This document shows positions 25,735-36,326 of a stretch of DNA of 64,000 nt, in pieces (positions within the stretch are counted from its first letter, which is position 1; each line of letters opens with the position of its first letter). The stretch comes from Aedoeadaptatus nemausensis (lineage in GTDB: Bacteria; Bacillota; Clostridia; Tissierellales; Peptoniphilaceae): contig NZ_CAIJCS010000022.1 of assembly GCF_903819165.1 (NCBI RefSeq), positions 47,751 to 111,750 on the forward strand, read 5' to 3'. The position numbers and the translations under genes are program-made. The notes beneath the pieces were generated by a model. The model did no database searches, was not told the origin of the DNA, and saw nothing but the letters and a program-made list of their open reading frames with translations.

Positions 25735-25952
25735 TGCGTAAGACATGCGTTGACACAATAGGTGGCTTTGAAACAGGCGCAAAGATGTGTTCGCATCGGA
25801 GGCTTGCGGAAAAGGGAATTATTGTTTAGTAATGTCCAATCTGGAATTGGGCGACGGAACGCCCATATTTTTTATGGGGTGCAGAAAACACCCGGATCGG
25901 TTGATCGGCGTTCTTTCCCTTAATTTGAGGAAAATGCAATAGGAGGGACTTA
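25735..25952 (+). promoter_or_regulatory. Structured 5' leader of the S10 ribosomal operon
   Basis: About 215 nt of untranslated RNA. A closing helix GAACGCC (25857-25863) / GGCGTTC (25907-25913) encloses hairpins CCCAT...ATGGG, GGGTGCAGAAAACACCC and GATC-GGTT-GATC, i.e. a multi-branch junction ending 20 nt before the rpsJ binding site. A further CCAAT-CTGGA-ATTGG hairpin precedes it (about 25836-25850). Ribosomal protein leaders of S10 operons are often feedback sites for L4; that role is inferred here. Confidence 0.6.
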
Positions 25953-26270
25953 ATGTCTGCAAATGTAAAACAAAAAATCAGAATTCGTTTGAAAGCTTAT
26001 GACCACGAGCTCTTGGACAGCTCCGCTCAAAGAATTGTCGAAGCGACAAAGGCCAGTGGCGCTGATGTATCGGGTCCGGTACCCCTTCCCACGGAAAAAG
26101 AAATCATCACCATTCTTCGTTCCGTACACAAACATAAGGACAGCCGGGAACAATTCGAACAAAGAACGCACAAGCGTCTTATCGACATCATGAACCCGAA
26201 CCAAAAGACGGTGGATTCTTTAATGAAACTCAATCTGCCCGCAGGCGTAGATATCGAGATAAAACTGTAA
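25953..26270 (+). CDS. rpsJ: Ribosomal protein S10
   Basis: Small-subunit head protein (also transcription factor NusE). 105 aa, full length, with the S10 signatures [18 protein letters not shown] and [11 protein letters not shown], and [11 protein letters not shown]. First gene of the S10-spc-alpha cluster, preceded by AGGAGGG and a structured leader. Confidence 0.98.
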   Translation: MSANVKQKIRIRLKAYDHELLDSSAQRIVEATKASGADVSGPVPLPTEKEIITILRSVHKHKDSREQFEQRTHKRLIDIMNPNQKTVDSLMKLNLPAGVDIEIKL

Positions 26271-26320
26271 GCTGTCGGACTATATGATTGCTGAGCAATC
26301 CGCTGTAATGGAGGTATTTT

Positions 26321-26953
26321 ATGAAATATGCATTAGGTAAAAAGGTCGGCATGACCCAAATCTTTACCGAAGAAGGAACTCAAGTTCCCGTTACGGTCAT
26401 CGCTGTAGAACCGCAAGTCGTCGTTCAACGCAAAACCGTTGAAATCGACGGATACGACGCGATTCAAGTAGCGACCGGCGCCGTAAAAGAAAAACGCGTC
26501 AACAAACCGTTGAAAGGCCACTACGACAAAGCAGGCGTGGCTTATAAGAAAGTCCTTCGGGAATTCCCCTTAGCTGACGGCGAAGATTACAATGTCGGCG
26601 ACGAGATCAAAGTCGACGTCTTCGAAGCGGGCGACAAGGTCGATGTAACCGGCACCAGCAAAGGTAAAGGAACTGCAGGCCTTATTAAACGCCACAACTT
26701 CGGTCGCGGTCGCGAAACCCACGGTTCCAAGTTCCACAGAATGCCCGGTGGTATGGGTGCTGCATCCTTCCCCGGTCGCGTATGGAAGGGCCACCGCATG
26801 ATGGGTCGCATGGGTAATGAACGTGTAACCGTTCAAAACCTCGAGATCGTCCGCGTCGATGCAGAAAATAATTTCCTTTTAGTAAAGGGCGCCGTTCCCG
26901 GACCGAAGAACGGACTCGTTCGCGTCCGTGCCACTGTGAAGAACAGTAAATAA
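26321..26953 (+). CDS. rplC: Ribosomal protein L3
   Basis: 210 aa, full length, large subunit assembly initiator. Typical [14 protein letters not shown] start, [26 protein letters not shown] central loop that reaches toward the peptidyl transferase centre, and [23 protein letters not shown] precedes the ATG; the 50-bp gap after rpsJ contains a small CAATC/GATTG-type inverted repeat. Confidence 0.98.
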   Translation: MKYALGKKVGMTQIFTEEGTQVPVTVIAVEPQVVVQRKTVEIDGYDAIQVATGAVKEKRVNKPLKGHYDKAGVAYKKVLREFPLADGEDYNVGDEIKVDVFEAGDKVDVTGTSKGKGTAGLIKRHNFGRGRETHGSKFHRMPGGMGAASFPGRVWKGHRMMGRMGNERVTVQNLEIVRVDAENNFLLVKGAVPGPKNGLVRVRATVKNSK

Positions 26954-26973
26954 GCGAGAGGAGGACAAGAGTT

Positions 26974-27600
26974 ATGACGAAGTTCCAAATGGTAGATATC
27001 GAAGGTAAGTCGGTCGATACGATCGAGCTTGCAGACGATATTTTCAATGTAGAGATCAACGAACACGTCGTCTACTTAGTAGTTAAGAACATCTTAGCTA
27101 ACAGACGACAAGGCACACAGTCCGCTAAAACTCGCGCAGAGGTTCGCGGTGGCGGAAGAAAACCCTGGAGACAAAAAGGTACTGGTCGTGCAAGACAAGG
27201 TTCCATCCGTTCTCCCCAATGGCGTGGCGGCGGTATCGTCTTTGCGGCAAAGCCGAGAAGCTATCGCTACACGACACCGAAAAAGGTTCGTCGCTTAGCA
27301 ATGAAATCCGTCTTAACCTCCAAGGTTCAAGAGGAAGAATTAATCGTCGTAGACAAGTTTGCTTTAGACGCTCCGAAGACAAGCGCATTTGCAAAACACT
27401 TAAACGCAATGGGCGCTAAGGACAAAGCACTCTTTGTTACCGCAGACGAAAGCGACAAGAACTTAGTACTGAGTGCCAGAAACCTTAAGAACGTAAAAGT
27501 TTTAAGTGTCGGCACCTTAAATGTATACGACATTTTGAAATACGACTCCCTGATCCTTACAAAGGATGCATTGGACAAACTTGTGGAGGTGTATAACTAA
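26974..27600 (+). CDS. rplD: Ribosomal protein L4
   Basis: 208 aa, full length. Contains the exit-tunnel loop with [32 protein letters not shown] (split here: [18 protein letters not shown] is diagnostic). Bacterial L4 can repress its own operon by binding the S10 leader. AGGAGG upstream. Its stop shares one base with the rplW start (TAATG). Confidence 0.98.
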   Translation: MTKFQMVDIEGKSVDTIELADDIFNVEINEHVVYLVVKNILANRRQGTQSAKTRAEVRGGGRKPWRQKGTGRARQGSIRSPQWRGGGIVFAAKPRSYRYTTPKKVRRLAMKSVLTSKVQEEELIVVDKFALDAPKTSAFAKHLNAMGAKDKALFVTADESDKNLVLSARNLKNVKVLSVGTLNVYDILKYDSLILTKDALDKLVEVYN

Positions 27601-27890
27601 TGAAAAACTTTGATATCATCATTCGCCCGATCATCACTGAAAAGACGATGGCGGACATGGAAGAAGACAAGTACACCTTTGAAGTGGCGAAGAAGAGCAA
27701 CAAATCGGAAATCAAAAAAGCCATCGAAGAGATCTTCTCTGTAAAAGTTGCAAAGGTCAACACGATGAACATGACCGGTAAGGTTAAACGTCAAGGCATG
27801 AACGTCGGCAAACGTCCCGACTGGAAAAAGGCTATCGTGACCCTGGCTCCCGGTTCCGAACCGATTGAATTCTTCGACAGCATGCAATAA
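27600..27890 (+). CDS. rplW: Ribosomal protein L23
   Basis: 96 aa, full length. Exit-site protein that docks SRP and trigger factor. IIRPIITEKTM start and NKSEIKKAIEEIFSVKV core are diagnostic. Translationally coupled to rplD by a one-base overlap; GGAGGTG lies in the end of rplD. Confidence 0.97.
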   Translation: MKNFDIIIRPIITEKTMADMEEDKYTFEVAKKSNKSEIKKAIEEIFSVKVAKVNTMNMTGKVKRQGMNVGKRPDWKKAIVTLAPGSEPIEFFDSMQ

Positions 27891-27908
27891 GCCTAAGGAG
27901 GGAAATTC

Positions 27909-28739
27909 ATGGAGATCAAAAGATATAAACCGACGACGAACGGCCGCCGCGGCATGACCGTCGCCAGTTTTGAAGAAATTACGAGAAACAGACCGGAAAA
28001 AAGCCTGGTCGTAAGTTTAAATAAATCCGCAGGTCGTAACGCTCACGGCCGCATCACCAGCCGTCATCGCGGCGGTGGCGCAGCTAAAAAGTACAGAATC
28101 ATCGACTTCAAACGTCGTAAAGACGGCGTACCTGCAAAGGTTGCGGAAATCGAATACGATCCGAACCGTACCGCTTACATCGCATTATTAAACTATGCGG
28201 ATGGTGAAAAACGCTACATCTTAGCTCCGAAGGGCCTTAAGGTCGGCGACAAGGTAGAAAGTGGCGAAGATGCCGACATCAAAATCGGTAACGCACTTCC
28301 CTTACGTGCCATTCCCGTCGGTACCACCATTCACAATATCGAAATGACACCGGGTAAGGGTGGCCAGCTTGCACGTTCCGCAGGCACCAGCGCTCAACTT
28401 TCCGCTAAGGAAGGCAAGATGGCGCAATTACGTCTCCCCTCCGGCGAGTACAGACGCGTCAGCATCGAATGCCGCGCAACTGTCGGCAGTGTCGGCAACT
28501 CCGCTCACGAGTTGATCAACCTCGGTAAGGCCGGTAAGAAGCGTCACTTAGGTTTCCGTCCTCACGTACGTGGTTCCGCAATGAACCCCGTCGATCACCC
28601 CCACGGTGGTGGTGAAGGTCGTACACCGATCGGACGTCCCTCGCCGATGACGCCTTGGGGCAAGAAAACTCTCGGCTTGAAGACTCGCAAGAAGAACAAG
28701 ATGAGCGATCGTTACATCGTTCGTCGCAGAACGAAATAA
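27909..28739 (+). CDS. rplB: Ribosomal protein L2
   Basis: 276 aa, full length. Needed for subunit joining and peptidyl transfer. [14 protein letters not shown] start, [12 protein letters not shown], and the C-terminal [18 protein letters not shown] with the conserved histidine near the active centre. AAGGAGGG precedes the ATG. Confidence 0.98.
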   Translation: MEIKRYKPTTNGRRGMTVASFEEITRNRPEKSLVVSLNKSAGRNAHGRITSRHRGGGAAKKYRIIDFKRRKDGVPAKVAEIEYDPNRTAYIALLNYADGEKRYILAPKGLKVGDKVESGEDADIKIGNALPLRAIPVGTTIHNIEMTPGKGGQLARSAGTSAQLSAKEGKMAQLRLPSGEYRRVSIECRATVGSVGNSAHELINLGKAGKKRHLGFRPHVRGSAMNPVDHPHGGGEGRTPIGRPSPMTPWGKKTLGLKTRKKNKMSDRYIVRRRTK

Positions 28740-28754
28740 GGGAGGAGGAAGTTA

Positions 28755-29033
28755 ATGTCCAGATCCATTAAGAAGGGCCCTTTCGCAGACGAACATTTGC
28801 TTAAGAAAGTTGATGCCCTCAACGAAGCTAACAAACAAGAAGTGATTAAAACGTGGTCTCGTCGTTCGACGATCTTCCCTGAAATGGTATCCCATACCAT
28901 TGCAGTTCACGACGGTAGAAAACATGTACCGGTATACATCACTGAAGATATGGTCGGCCATAAACTCGGCGAGTTTGTTATGACCAGAACCTACCGCGGT
29001 CACGGCGGTGGCGAAAAAACCACGAGAATGTAA
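28755..29033 (+). CDS. rpsS: Ribosomal protein S19
   Basis: 92 aa, full length. [17 protein letters not shown] start and the C-terminal [14 protein letters not shown] (usually GEFAPTRTFRGH) identify it. Binds 16S rRNA in the head with S13. GGGAGGAGG upstream. Confidence 0.97.
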   Translation: MSRSIKKGPFADEHLLKKVDALNEANKQEVIKTWSRRSTIFPEMVSHTIAVHDGRKHVPVYITEDMVGHKLGEFVMTRTYRGHGGGEKTTRM

Positions 29034-29046
29034 GGAGGAGTAACGA

Positions 29047-29382
29047 ATGGAAGCAAGAGCAATTGCAAAATACGTGCGCATTTCTCCTTTGAAGGTTAAC
29101 TTCATCTGCGCGGAAATTCGCGGCAAGCAAGTCGATGAAGCATTAGCGTTACTGAAGTTTACACCCAAGCGCGGTGCGCGTGAACTATACAAAGTTCTTC
29201 ACTCCGCCGTCGCCAATGCTGAAAACAATCTTAACTTAGATCGTGCCGATCTCATTGTTAAGGAAGCTTATGCAAACGACGGTCCGACGATGAAACGCTA
29301 TCGCCCCAAAGCAAAGGGTATGGCGTATCCGATTTTGAAGCGTTCCAGCCATATCGGCGTGGTCGTTTCGGAAAGAGAATAA
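29047..29382 (+). CDS. rplV: Ribosomal protein L22
   Basis: 111 aa, full length; lines the exit tunnel, site of macrolide-resistance changes in other bacteria. [17 protein letters not shown] start, [11 protein letters not shown], and the [18 protein letters not shown] hairpin tip. AAGGAGGA upstream. Confidence 0.97.
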   Translation: MEARAIAKYVRISPLKVNFICAEIRGKQVDEALALLKFTPKRGARELYKVLHSAVANAENNLNLDRADLIVKEAYANDGPTMKRYRPKAKGMAYPILKRSSHIGVVVSERE

Positions 29383-29395
29383 AAGGAGGAGAAGA

Positions 29396-30133
29396 ATGGG
29401 TCAAAAAGTAAATCCGCACGGTCTTCGTGTAGGGATCATTAAAGATTGGGATTCCAAATGGTATGCCGACAAAAAAGACTTTGCTGATCTCCTCGTTGAA
29501 GACAACAATATTCGTAAATATATTAAGAAGAACTTATACCAAGCAGGCATTTCCCGTATCGAAATCGAACGTGCCGCCAACAAGGTAAAAGTTTCCATCT
29601 CTACGGCTAAACCGGGCATGGTTATCGGCCGTGGCGGCGCAGGCGTCGAAGAACTTCGCGCCGAGCTCGAAAAAATGACGGGCAAAAGCGTCGTCGTCAA
29701 TGTCGATGAAATTAAAAACCCCGACTTGGATGCGACTCTTATTGCAGAAAACATCGCCGCTCAACTCGAACGTCGTATTGCGTTCCGTCGTGCGATGAAA
29801 CAAACCATTCAACGTGTTATGCGCTTAGGCGTAAAAGGTATCCGTACCCAATGTTCCGGCCGTTTAGGCGGTGCCGATATGGCGCGTCGTGAAGGCTACA
29901 GTGAAGGTACGATCCCCCTTCAAACCCTTCGTGCAGACATCGACTACGGTTTCGCAGAAGCCGACACGACATACGGTAAAATCGGCGTTAAGGTTTGGCT
30001 CTACAAGGGCGAAGTCCTTCCCGAAGCACCCCAAGGTCGCAGAAACCGCAGAGACAGAAAACGTCGTGGCTCTGACAACAGACGCCGCGGAGGAAACCGT
30101 AACGCTCAAGGCCAAGGCCAAGACAGACGGTAA
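29396..30133 (+). CDS. rpsC: Ribosomal protein S3
   Basis: 245 aa; slightly longer than the ~218-aa Bacillus protein because of a C-terminal Arg/Asn/Gly/Gln-rich tail (about 212-245). [17 protein letters not shown] start, KH domain with [13 protein letters not shown], and [17 protein letters not shown]. The basic tail may extend RNA contacts. AAAGGAGGAG upstream. Confidence 0.97.
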   Translation: MGQKVNPHGLRVGIIKDWDSKWYADKKDFADLLVEDNNIRKYIKKNLYQAGISRIEIERAANKVKVSISTAKPGMVIGRGGAGVEELRAELEKMTGKSVVVNVDEIKNPDLDATLIAENIAAQLERRIAFRRAMKQTIQRVMRLGVKGIRTQCSGRLGGADMARREGYSEGTIPLQTLRADIDYGFAEADTTYGKIGVKVWLYKGEVLPEAPQGRRNRRDRKRRGSDNRRRGGNRNAQGQGQDRR

Positions 30134-30150
30134 GTGAGGAGGACAGCACT

Positions 30151-30591
30151 ATGTTAATGCCGAAAAGAGTAAAATATCGGAGACAACATCGCGGGAGAAT
30201 GAAGGGTGTAGCACATAGAGGCAACACTTTAACCTACGGTGATTACGGCATCCAAGCATTGGAACCGACCTGGATCACTTCCAATCAAATCGAGGCCGCC
30301 CGTCGTGCTATGACACGTTACATCCGCCGTGGTGGTAATATCTGGATTAAAGTATTCCCCGACAAGCCGGTAACCGAAAAGCCTGCTGAAACCCGTATGG
30401 GTTCCGGTAAAGGTTCTCCGGAATACTGGGTAGCAGTTGTAAAACCGGGTCGCGTGTTATTCGAACTCGGTGGCGTCGATGAAGAAGTCGCCAGAGAAGC
30501 AATGCGTCTTGCAGCGATGAAATTGCCGATCAAGACCCGCTTCATTACCAGAAACAATGAAGAAAGTGAGGGCGAATCGAATGAAAAATAA
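30151..30591 (+). CDS. rplP: Ribosomal protein L16
   Basis: 146 aa, full length. [19 protein letters not shown] start, [16 protein letters not shown] and [18 protein letters not shown]. Sits next to the A-site finger and central protuberance. GAGGAGG upstream. The stop overlaps rpmC by 11 bp. Confidence 0.97.
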   Translation: MLMPKRVKYRRQHRGRMKGVAHRGNTLTYGDYGIQALEPTWITSNQIEAARRAMTRYIRRGGNIWIKVFPDKPVTEKPAETRMGSGKGSPEYWVAVVKPGRVLFELGGVDEEVAREAMRLAAMKLPIKTRFITRNNEESEGESNEK

Positions 30592-30787
30592 AGACATCCG
30601 TAATTTATCCGGTGAGGAACTGAATAAAAAGGTGTCCGAGTTGAAAAACGAACTTTTCAACCTTCGCTTTCAACTGGCTACTGGACAATTAGACAACCCG
30701 TCCACTATTAAGAGCGTGAAAAAAGATATCGCGCGCGTTAAAACCATCCAAAGAGAGCGCGAGCTCAACATGGAAAAGGAGGCGTAA
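30581..30787 (+). CDS. rpmC: Ribosomal protein L29
   Basis: 68 aa from the ATG at 30581, giving the usual [14 protein letters not shown] start; an upstream in-frame ATG at 30557 would add eight residues without a clear site. [14 protein letters not shown] and [13 protein letters not shown] are diagnostic. Overlaps rplP, so probably coupled. Confidence 0.95.
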   Translation: MKNKDIRNLSGEELNKKVSELKNELFNLRFQLATGQLDNPSTIKSVKKDIARVKTIQRERELNMEKEA

Positions 30788-30790
30788 CTT

Positions 30791-31045
30791 ATGGAAAGAA
30801 ATCAACGTAAAGTGATCTCCGGTAAGGTCGTAAGCGATGCCATGGACAAAACGATTGTCGTAGCCGTAGAGACCTTCAAGACTCACCCTATCTATAAAAA
30901 GAGATTTAAAAACACCACTAAATATAAGGTGCACGACGAGAACAATGAAGCGGGTATCGGCGATACCGTTCGCGCAATGGAAACCCGCCCCCTTTCCAAG
31001 GACAAGAGATTCCGCCTCGTCAAAATCGTAGAAAAAGCGAAGTAA
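30791..31045 (+). CDS. rpsQ: Ribosomal protein S17
   Basis: 84 aa, full length. [22 protein letters not shown] and [21 protein letters not shown] with [14 protein letters not shown] are diagnostic. AAGGAGG (GGAAAAGGAGG) lies at the end of rpmC, only 3 bp between genes. Confidence 0.97.
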   Translation: MERNQRKVISGKVVSDAMDKTIVVAVETFKTHPIYKKRFKNTTKYKVHDENNEAGIGDTVRAMETRPLSKDKRFRLVKIVEKAK

Positions 31046-31058
31046 GGAGGTTCTCGGA

Positions 31059-31427
31059 ATGATTCAACAAGAAAGTAGATTAAAAGTTGCCGATAACTCC
31101 GGCGCAAGAGAACTTGGCGTTATTAAAGTTCTCGGCGGAACCAATCGTCGCTATGCCAATATCGGCGACATCGTCGTTTGCTCTGTCAAACATGCAACAC
31201 CCGGTGGCGTTGTTAAAAAAGGCGCCGTGGTAAAAGCGGTTATCGTTCGCTCCAAAAAAGGCATTCGTCGTCCCGACGGAACTTACATTAAGTTCGACGA
31301 TAACGCAGCCGTTGTTATCAAAGAAGACAAGAATCCCCAAGGCACCCGTATTTTCGGGCCCGTAACCAGAGAGCTCAGAGGCGATAACTTCATGAGAATT
31401 ATCTCCCTCGCTCCGGAAGTTCTTTAA
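31059..31427 (+). CDS. rplN: Ribosomal protein L14
   Basis: 122 aa, full length. [19 protein letters not shown] start, [15 protein letters not shown], and [25 protein letters not shown] end. Intersubunit protein contacting L19. TAAGGAGG upstream. Confidence 0.98.
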   Translation: MIQQESRLKVADNSGARELGVIKVLGGTNRRYANIGDIVVCSVKHATPGGVVKKGAVVKAVIVRSKKGIRRPDGTYIKFDDNAAVVIKEDKNPQGTRIFGPVTRELRGDNFMRIISLAPEVL

Positions 31428-31441
31428 GGAGGTGGCATAGA

Positions 31442-31756
31442 ATGCGCATCAAAAAAGGAGATACCGTCGAAGTCATTTCCGGCAAGGACAAAGGTAAAAA
31501 GGGCAAGGTTGTTCGCACCCTACCGAAGCAAGATCGCGTAGTAGTTGAAGGTGTGAACATCGTGACCAAACACGAAAAACCGAGAGGACCGCAAAATCCG
31601 GGAGGCATCACCAAAACGGAAGCCCCGATTCACGTATCCAATGTCATGTACTATGACACCAAGACCAACAAGAGAAGCCGCATCGGTTATACTTTTGAAA
31701 ATGGCAAAAAGGTACGTGTCATCAAGTCCAGCGGTGCTACCATTTCTGATAAATAA
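31442..31756 (+). CDS. rplX: Ribosomal protein L24
   Basis: 104 aa, full length, with a KOW motif in [20 protein letters not shown] and [16 protein letters not shown]. Early assembly protein of the large subunit. TTAAGGAGGTGG upstream. Confidence 0.97.
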   Translation: MRIKKGDTVEVISGKDKGKKGKVVRTLPKQDRVVVEGVNIVTKHEKPRGPQNPGGITKTEAPIHVSNVMYYDTKTNKRSRIGYTFENGKKVRVIKSSGATISDK

Positions 31757-31767
31757 GGAGGCCTGTG

Positions 31768-32319
31768 ATGACATCGAGATTACATGAAAAAATCACGAAC
31801 GAAGTCGCACCTGCTTTAATGGACGAGTTTAAGTATGAGAATGTCATGCAAATTCCCCGTCTTGAAAAAGTAGTGATCAATATAGGGCTTGGAGAAGCAA
31901 AGGACAATCCGAAAGCGCTTGAAAGTGCTATTAACGATTTAACCTTGATCTCCGGTCAAAAACCCATCGTAACGAAGGCTCGCAAATCCATCGCGAACTT
32001 TAAATTACGTGAAGGTTCCAATATCGGTTGTAAAGTTACGCTTCGCGGCAGAAGAATGTACGAATTCTTAGACAAACTAATGAACGTAGCACTTCCCCGT
32101 GTACGTGACTTCCGCGGCGTAAAGAGCACAGCTTTTGACGGCAGAGGCAACTACGCACTCGGTCTTAAGGAACAACTGATTTTCCCTGAAATCGAATATG
32201 ACAAGATCGACACGTTACGCGGCATGGACATTACCATCGTAACGACTGCCGAAACTGATGAAGAGGCAAAGTCTTTCCTCGCGAAGATGGGCATGCCTTT
32301 TGCAAAGAAGGAGGGTTAA
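31768..32319 (+). CDS. rplE: Ribosomal protein L5
   Basis: 183 aa. ATG at 31768 preferred over the GTG at 31765 because AAGGAGG (31755-31761) is 6 bp upstream. [31 protein letters not shown] and [16 protein letters not shown] are diagnostic. Binds 5S rRNA. Confidence 0.97.
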   Translation: MTSRLHEKITNEVAPALMDEFKYENVMQIPRLEKVVINIGLGEAKDNPKALESAINDLTLISGQKPIVTKARKSIANFKLREGSNIGCKVTLRGRRMYEFLDKLMNVALPRVRDFRGVKSTAFDGRGNYALGLKEQLIFPEIEYDKIDTLRGMDITIVTTAETDEEAKSFLAKMGMPFAKKEG

Positions 32320-32322
32320 ACT

Positions 32323-32508
32323 GTGGCAAAGAAATCCATGGTCGCAAAACAAAAACGTAAAAACAAATACAGCTCCAGAAACTACACCAGATGTAGTATT
32401 TGCGGACGCCCTCACGCAGTGCTTCAAAAGTACGGCATTTGCAGAATTTGTTTCCGTAAACTAGCTTACGCAGGCCAAATCCCCGGCGTAAGAAAGGCAA
32501 GCTGGTAA
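32323..32508 (+). CDS. rpsZ: Ribosomal protein S14, zinc type (Z)
   Basis: 61 aa with a GTG start 7-8 bp after AAGGAGG. The short zinc-binding form: CSIC (24-27) and CRIC (40-43) pairs. The sequence ends in [11 protein letters not shown]. No zinc-independent paralogue is seen in the window. Confidence 0.96.
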   Translation: MAKKSMVAKQKRKNKYSSRNYTRCSICGRPHAVLQKYGICRICFRKLAYAGQIPGVRKASW

Positions 32509-32533
32509 GGCTAACCGAAAGGAGGAATTGACT

Positions 32534-32929
32534 ATGATGACAGACCCTATTGCAGATATGCTGAGCAGAATCCGCAACGGCAACGATGCAAGACACAAAT
32601 CTGTTGAGATTCCCGCTTCCAAGATTAAGGCGGAAATCGCCCGTATCCTTCTCGAGGAAGGCTATATTAAGAGCTACGATGTGCTTGAAGAAGGACCTCA
32701 AGGCAAAATTAATGTAGAACTTAAATACGGCAGCAATGATGAAAAAGTAATCAGCGGTATTAAACGTATTTCCAAACCCGGCCTTCGCGTTTACGCAAAG
32801 AGCACGGAGATTCCCAGAGTTTTAGGTGGCCTGGGTGTGGCTGTAATTTCGACTTCCAAGGGAATTATGACAGACCGCGAAGCACGTAAAGAGCAAATCG
32901 GCGGAGAAGTACTCTGCTACGTTTGGTAA
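32534..32929 (+). CDS. rpsH: Ribosomal protein S8
   Basis: 131 aa starting [19 protein letters not shown] at 32534 is 8 bp after GGAGG, whereas an upstream TTG at 32528 overlaps the site. C-terminal [18 protein letters not shown] and GGEVLCYVW are diagnostic. S8 is a known autoregulator of spc operons in E. coli. Confidence 0.97.
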   Translation: MMTDPIADMLSRIRNGNDARHKSVEIPASKIKAEIARILLEEGYIKSYDVLEEGPQGKINVELKYGSNDEKVISGIKRISKPGLRVYAKSTEIPRVLGGLGVAVISTSKGIMTDREARKEQIGGEVLCYVW

Positions 32930-32944
32930 GGAAGGAGCGTTAAG

Positions 32945-33481
32945 ATGTCCAGAATCGGAAAAAATCCAATCGATATCCCTTCCGGCGTAGAAGTTAAACT
33001 TAACGGCAATGTCGTAGAAGTAAAAGGACCGAAGGGCAGTCTTCAAACTGAATTCGATCCCGCTATCGACATCGCCATTGAAGATAATCAAGTCATCGTG
33101 ACACGCCCCAATGATAACAAAGACATTCGCGCGCTTCACGGTCTCTATCGTACCTTGATCGCCAACAATATCGAAGGCGTGGTCAACGGTTACGAAAAGA
33201 AACTTGAAATCATCGGAACGGGTTACCGTGCACAAAAACAAGCTAAGAAATTAAATCTCAACCTTGGTCACTCTCACCCCATCGAACTAGAAGATCCCGA
33301 AGGAATCGAAGTCGAAGTTCCGAGCAATACAGAAATCACGGTTAGAGGTATCGACAAACAAAAAGTCGGCGCCTACGCTGCCAAGATCCGCAGCTTCCGT
33401 TCCCCCGAACCCTACAAAGGCAAGGGTATTCGCTACGTCGGCGAACATGTTCGTAGAAAAGTCGGTAAGACCGGTAAGTAA
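32945..33481 (+). CDS. rplF: Ribosomal protein L6
   Basis: 178 aa, full length. [16 protein letters not shown] start, [11 protein letters not shown], and C-terminal [21 protein letters not shown]. Near the sarcin-ricin loop. GGAAGGAG upstream. Confidence 0.97.
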   Translation: MSRIGKNPIDIPSGVEVKLNGNVVEVKGPKGSLQTEFDPAIDIAIEDNQVIVTRPNDNKDIRALHGLYRTLIANNIEGVVNGYEKKLEIIGTGYRAQKQAKKLNLNLGHSHPIELEDPEGIEVEVPSNTEITVRGIDKQKVGAYAAKIRSFRSPEPYKGKGIRYVGEHVRRKVGKTGK

Positions 33482-33498
33482 GAAAGGAGTGGAGTGTT

Positions 33499-33861
33499 TT
33501 GTTTAAGAAAATTGATCGCCAAGGCAATCGTAAAGCGAGACAAACTCGCGTCAGACAGAAGATTAACGGAACCGAATCCAAGCCTCGTCTTGCCATCTAC
33601 CGTAGTGCGCACCACATTTATGCGCAACTTATCGACGATGTTAATGGTAAGACATTAGCTAGTGCATCCACCTTAGATAAATCCTTAGGTTTAGAGAGCA
33701 CTAAAAACGTAGAAGCGGCCAAAGCTGTCGGCAAAGCTATCGGCGAAAAAGCTAAGGCTAACGGCATTGAAGACGTCGTCTTTGACCGCGCAGGCTATGT
33801 ATACCACGGCCGTGTAGCAGCACTTGCTGAAGCGGCTCGCGAAGCGGGACTGAAGTTCTAA
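33499..33861 (+). CDS. rplR: Ribosomal protein L18
   Basis: 120 aa with an unusual TTG start; GGAGTGGAG is directly upstream and no in-frame ATG fits. [31 protein letters not shown] and the end [20 protein letters not shown] are diagnostic. Binds 5S rRNA with L5. Confidence 0.95.
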   Translation: MFKKIDRQGNRKARQTRVRQKINGTESKPRLAIYRSAHHIYAQLIDDVNGKTLASASTLDKSLGLESTKNVEAAKAVGKAIGEKAKANGIEDVVFDRAGYVYHGRVAALAEAAREAGLKF

Positions 33862-33872
33862 GGAGGGAAAGT

Positions 33873-34385
33873 TTGAACCGTAACAAGAACAATACCAGAG
33901 ATAGAGACACGGAACTCGAAGAAAGAGTAGTAGCTATCAACCGTGTTGCCAAGACCGTTAAGGGCGGTCGTAATATGCGTTTCTCTGCCCTCGTCGTCGT
34001 AGGCGATAGAAACGGCAGAGTCGGTGTCGGCACCGGTAAAGCCCTCGAAGTTCCCGAAGCCATTCGCAAGGGTATTCAAGCGGCTAAGAAAAACATGGTC
34101 GACATCAACCTTGTAGGAAATACCATTCCGCACCAAACCGTCGGCGTTTTCGGCGCCGGCCGCGTATTCTTAAAACCGGCTCGTCCCGGTACCGGTGTAA
34201 TCGCCGGCGGTAGCGTACGTGCCGTGTGCGAACTTGCAGGTATTAAAGATATTTACACTCACAGCATCGGTTCTCCCAACCCGAGAAACACCGTTAACGC
34301 CACCATGGAAGGTTTAACGGGTCTCAAAACGGCTGAGAGCGTTGCAAAACTACGCGGTAAAAGCGTAGAAGAGATTTTAGGATAG
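33873..34385 (+). CDS. rpsE: Ribosomal protein S5
   Basis: 170 aa with a TTG start 5-6 bp after [50 protein letters not shown] and [12 protein letters not shown] are diagnostic. Part of the decoding and mRNA-entry region. Confidence 0.96.
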   Translation: MNRNKNNTRDRDTELEERVVAINRVAKTVKGGRNMRFSALVVVGDRNGRVGVGTGKALEVPEAIRKGIQAAKKNMVDINLVGNTIPHQTVGVFGAGRVFLKPARPGTGVIAGGSVRAVCELAGIKDIYTHSIGSPNPRNTVNATMEGLTGLKTAESVAKLRGKSVEEILG

Positions 34386-34395
34386 GGGGATTGAA

Positions 34396-34572
34396 ATGAG
34401 TACAATTAAAATTAAGCTCAAGAAAAGCCCCATCGGGAAGATTGAAAAGCACAAACGTACGATTAAGGCCCTGGGTTTTAAAAAGATCGGTCAAGTCGTT
34501 GAAAAAGAGGATACTCCTCAAATTCGCGGCATGATCCACGCTGTAAACTACATGGTCGAAATCGTCGACTAA
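34396..34572 (+). CDS. rpmD: Ribosomal protein L30
   Basis: 58 aa: starts [15 protein letters not shown] and contains [17 protein letters not shown] and [13 protein letters not shown], the standard L30 pattern. GGGGGATTGAA precedes the ATG and the gene fits exactly between rpsE and rplO. Confidence 0.95.
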   Translation: MSTIKIKLKKSPIGKIEKHKRTIKALGFKKIGQVVEKEDTPQIRGMIHAVNYMVEIVD

Positions 34573-34585
34573 GGAGGTGGACGTA

Positions 34586-35035
34586 ATGAAATTGCATGAT
34601 TTAAGACCTAATGAAGGTGGAGGAGTCAAGGCAAAGAAACGTCTCGGCCGCGGTATTGCATCCGGCACCGGTAAAACATCCGGTCGCGGTCATAAAGGCC
34701 AAAAAGCCCGCAGCGGCGGCGGTGTTCGTCCCGGCTTTGAAGGTGGACAAATGCCTCTTTTCCGTCGTCTTCCGAAACGTGGCTTCACCAATGTTTTCAA
34801 AAAGCAATACGCTATTGTAAATGTTGAAGCACTTAACCAATTTGACAATGGATCCGATATTACCTTAGATACCCTCGTAGATCGCGGTATCGTGAAGCGC
34901 GCTGACGCCGTCGACGGCTTGCGTGTGCTCGGCAACGGTGAAATCAATGTCTCCGTTAACGTAAAAGCTGAACACTTCACGAAATCGGCAGCTGAGAAAA
35001 TCGAAGCGGCAGGGGGAAAGGTTGAGGTGATCTAG
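34586..35035 (+). CDS. rplO: Ribosomal protein L15
   Basis: 149 aa from the ATG at 34586, 8 bp after AAGGAGG; a GTG at 34577 overlaps the site. [12 protein letters not shown] start, [22 protein letters not shown] and [15 protein letters not shown] are diagnostic. The stop is immediately followed by the secY ATG. Confidence 0.97.
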   Translation: MKLHDLRPNEGGGVKAKKRLGRGIASGTGKTSGRGHKGQKARSGGGVRPGFEGGQMPLFRRLPKRGFTNVFKKQYAIVNVEALNQFDNGSDITLDTLVDRGIVKRADAVDGLRVLGNGEINVSVNVKAEHFTKSAAEKIEAAGGKVEVI

Positions 35036-36316
35036 ATGATCCAAACCTTTAGAGATGCTTGGAAGATCCCGGAAATTCGTAAAAAGCTTCTCTTCACCTT
35101 GATGATGTTGGTTGTTTTCCGTTTCGGTAGCCACATTCCGGTACCTTTTATGGACCGCGCGGCTATCGCACAAATCTTCAGCCAACAAGAAGGTGGTATA
35201 CTTTCCTTTCTGGATTTAATGAGCGGTGGTAACTTTGGACACTTCTCCATTTTTGCGACCAGCATTTATCCCTATATTACGGCGTCCATCGTCCTTCAAT
35301 TATTGACGATAGCCATTCCAAGCTTAGAAGCACTCAGTAAAGAAGGGGAAACGGGACGTAAAAAAATTGCGAAGTATACAAGGTATCTAGCAGTTGTTCT
35401 CGCGGCGGTACAAGCCATCGGTTATACCTATGGTTTCTATCGTAGAGCCGTGAACACAAGCAACCTGTTCCAAGATTTCGTAATCATTCTCTCGGTCGTA
35501 GCGGGAAGTAGTTTCCTCATCTGGATCGGCGAGATTATTACGGAAAAGGGAATAGGCAACGGGATCTCTCTACTCATCTTTGCAGGGATCGTAGCCAGAT
35601 TCCCCGCTGATATTTGGGCATCGATTCGCCTGGCCAGCATCGGCAGAGTATCGTGGGCATGGGTAGCCGTGTTCGCCATCCTCGCCATCGGCATTGTCGT
35701 TTTAGTCGTCGCTCTTAACGAAGGGCAACGAAAGATTCCCGTTCAATACGCTAAGCGCGTAGTGGGACGTAAAATGTATGGCGGTCAAAGCACCCATATT
35801 CCGATTAAAGTATTAATGAGCGGCGTTATGCCCATCATTTTCGCTCAAACCATAATGAGTATTCCTTCCATTATCGTCATGTTCCAAGGCCCGAACTCTG
35901 AAGCGGCCAAATTCATGACCAAATGGTTTACGCCGGCAGGTGATATTGGGATTTTCATCTACAGTATCTTTATGATCATCTTGATTGTCTTCTTCACCTT
36001 CTTCTACACGGCGATTCAATTCAACACCGTGGAATACTCCAAAAACTTACAACAAAACGGTGGATTTATCCCCGGTATTCGCCCGGGTAAAAAGACTTCC
36101 GATTACCTCCAAAGCGTGGTCAATCGCCTCGTCTTCCCCGGCGCCATGGCATTAGCCTTTCTTTCCGTCCTACCGACGATCTTGGAAAAGATCACCAATC
36201 TGAACTTCAGTTTCGGCGGTACGAGCTTAATCATCGTCGTAGGGGTTATTATGGAAACGGCCAGAGTACTGGAACAACAATTAATGATGCGACACTATAA
36301 GGGATTCCTAAAATAA
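35036..36316 (+). CDS. secY: Protein translocase subunit SecY
   Basis: 426 aa, ten predicted membrane helices, the channel of the Sec translocon. Seen: IRKKLLFTLMMLVVFRFGSHIPVPF start, plug-helix region SGGNFGHFSIFATSIYPYITASI, the cytoplasmic loop EGQRKIPVQYAKRVVGRKMYGGQ and the C-terminal EQQLMMRHYKGF. ATG follows the rplO TAG directly with GAGGTGAT upstream. Typical spc-operon position. Confidence 0.98.
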   Translation: MIQTFRDAWKIPEIRKKLLFTLMMLVVFRFGSHIPVPFMDRAAIAQIFSQQEGGILSFLDLMSGGNFGHFSIFATSIYPYITASIVLQLLTIAIPSLEALSKEGETGRKKIAKYTRYLAVVLAAVQAIGYTYGFYRRAVNTSNLFQDFVIILSVVAGSSFLIWIGEIITEKGIGNGISLLIFAGIVARFPADIWASIRLASIGRVSWAWVAVFAILAIGIVVLVVALNEGQRKIPVQYAKRVVGRKMYGGQSTHIPIKVLMSGVMPIIFAQTIMSIPSIIVMFQGPNSEAAKFMTKWFTPAGDIGIFIYSIFMIILIVFFTFFYTAIQFNTVEYSKNLQQNGGFIPGIRPGKKTSDYLQSVVNRLVFPGAMALAFLSVLPTILEKITNLNFSFGGTSLIIVVGVIMETARVLEQQLMMRHYKGFLK

Positions 36317-36326
36317 GGAGGATCAT

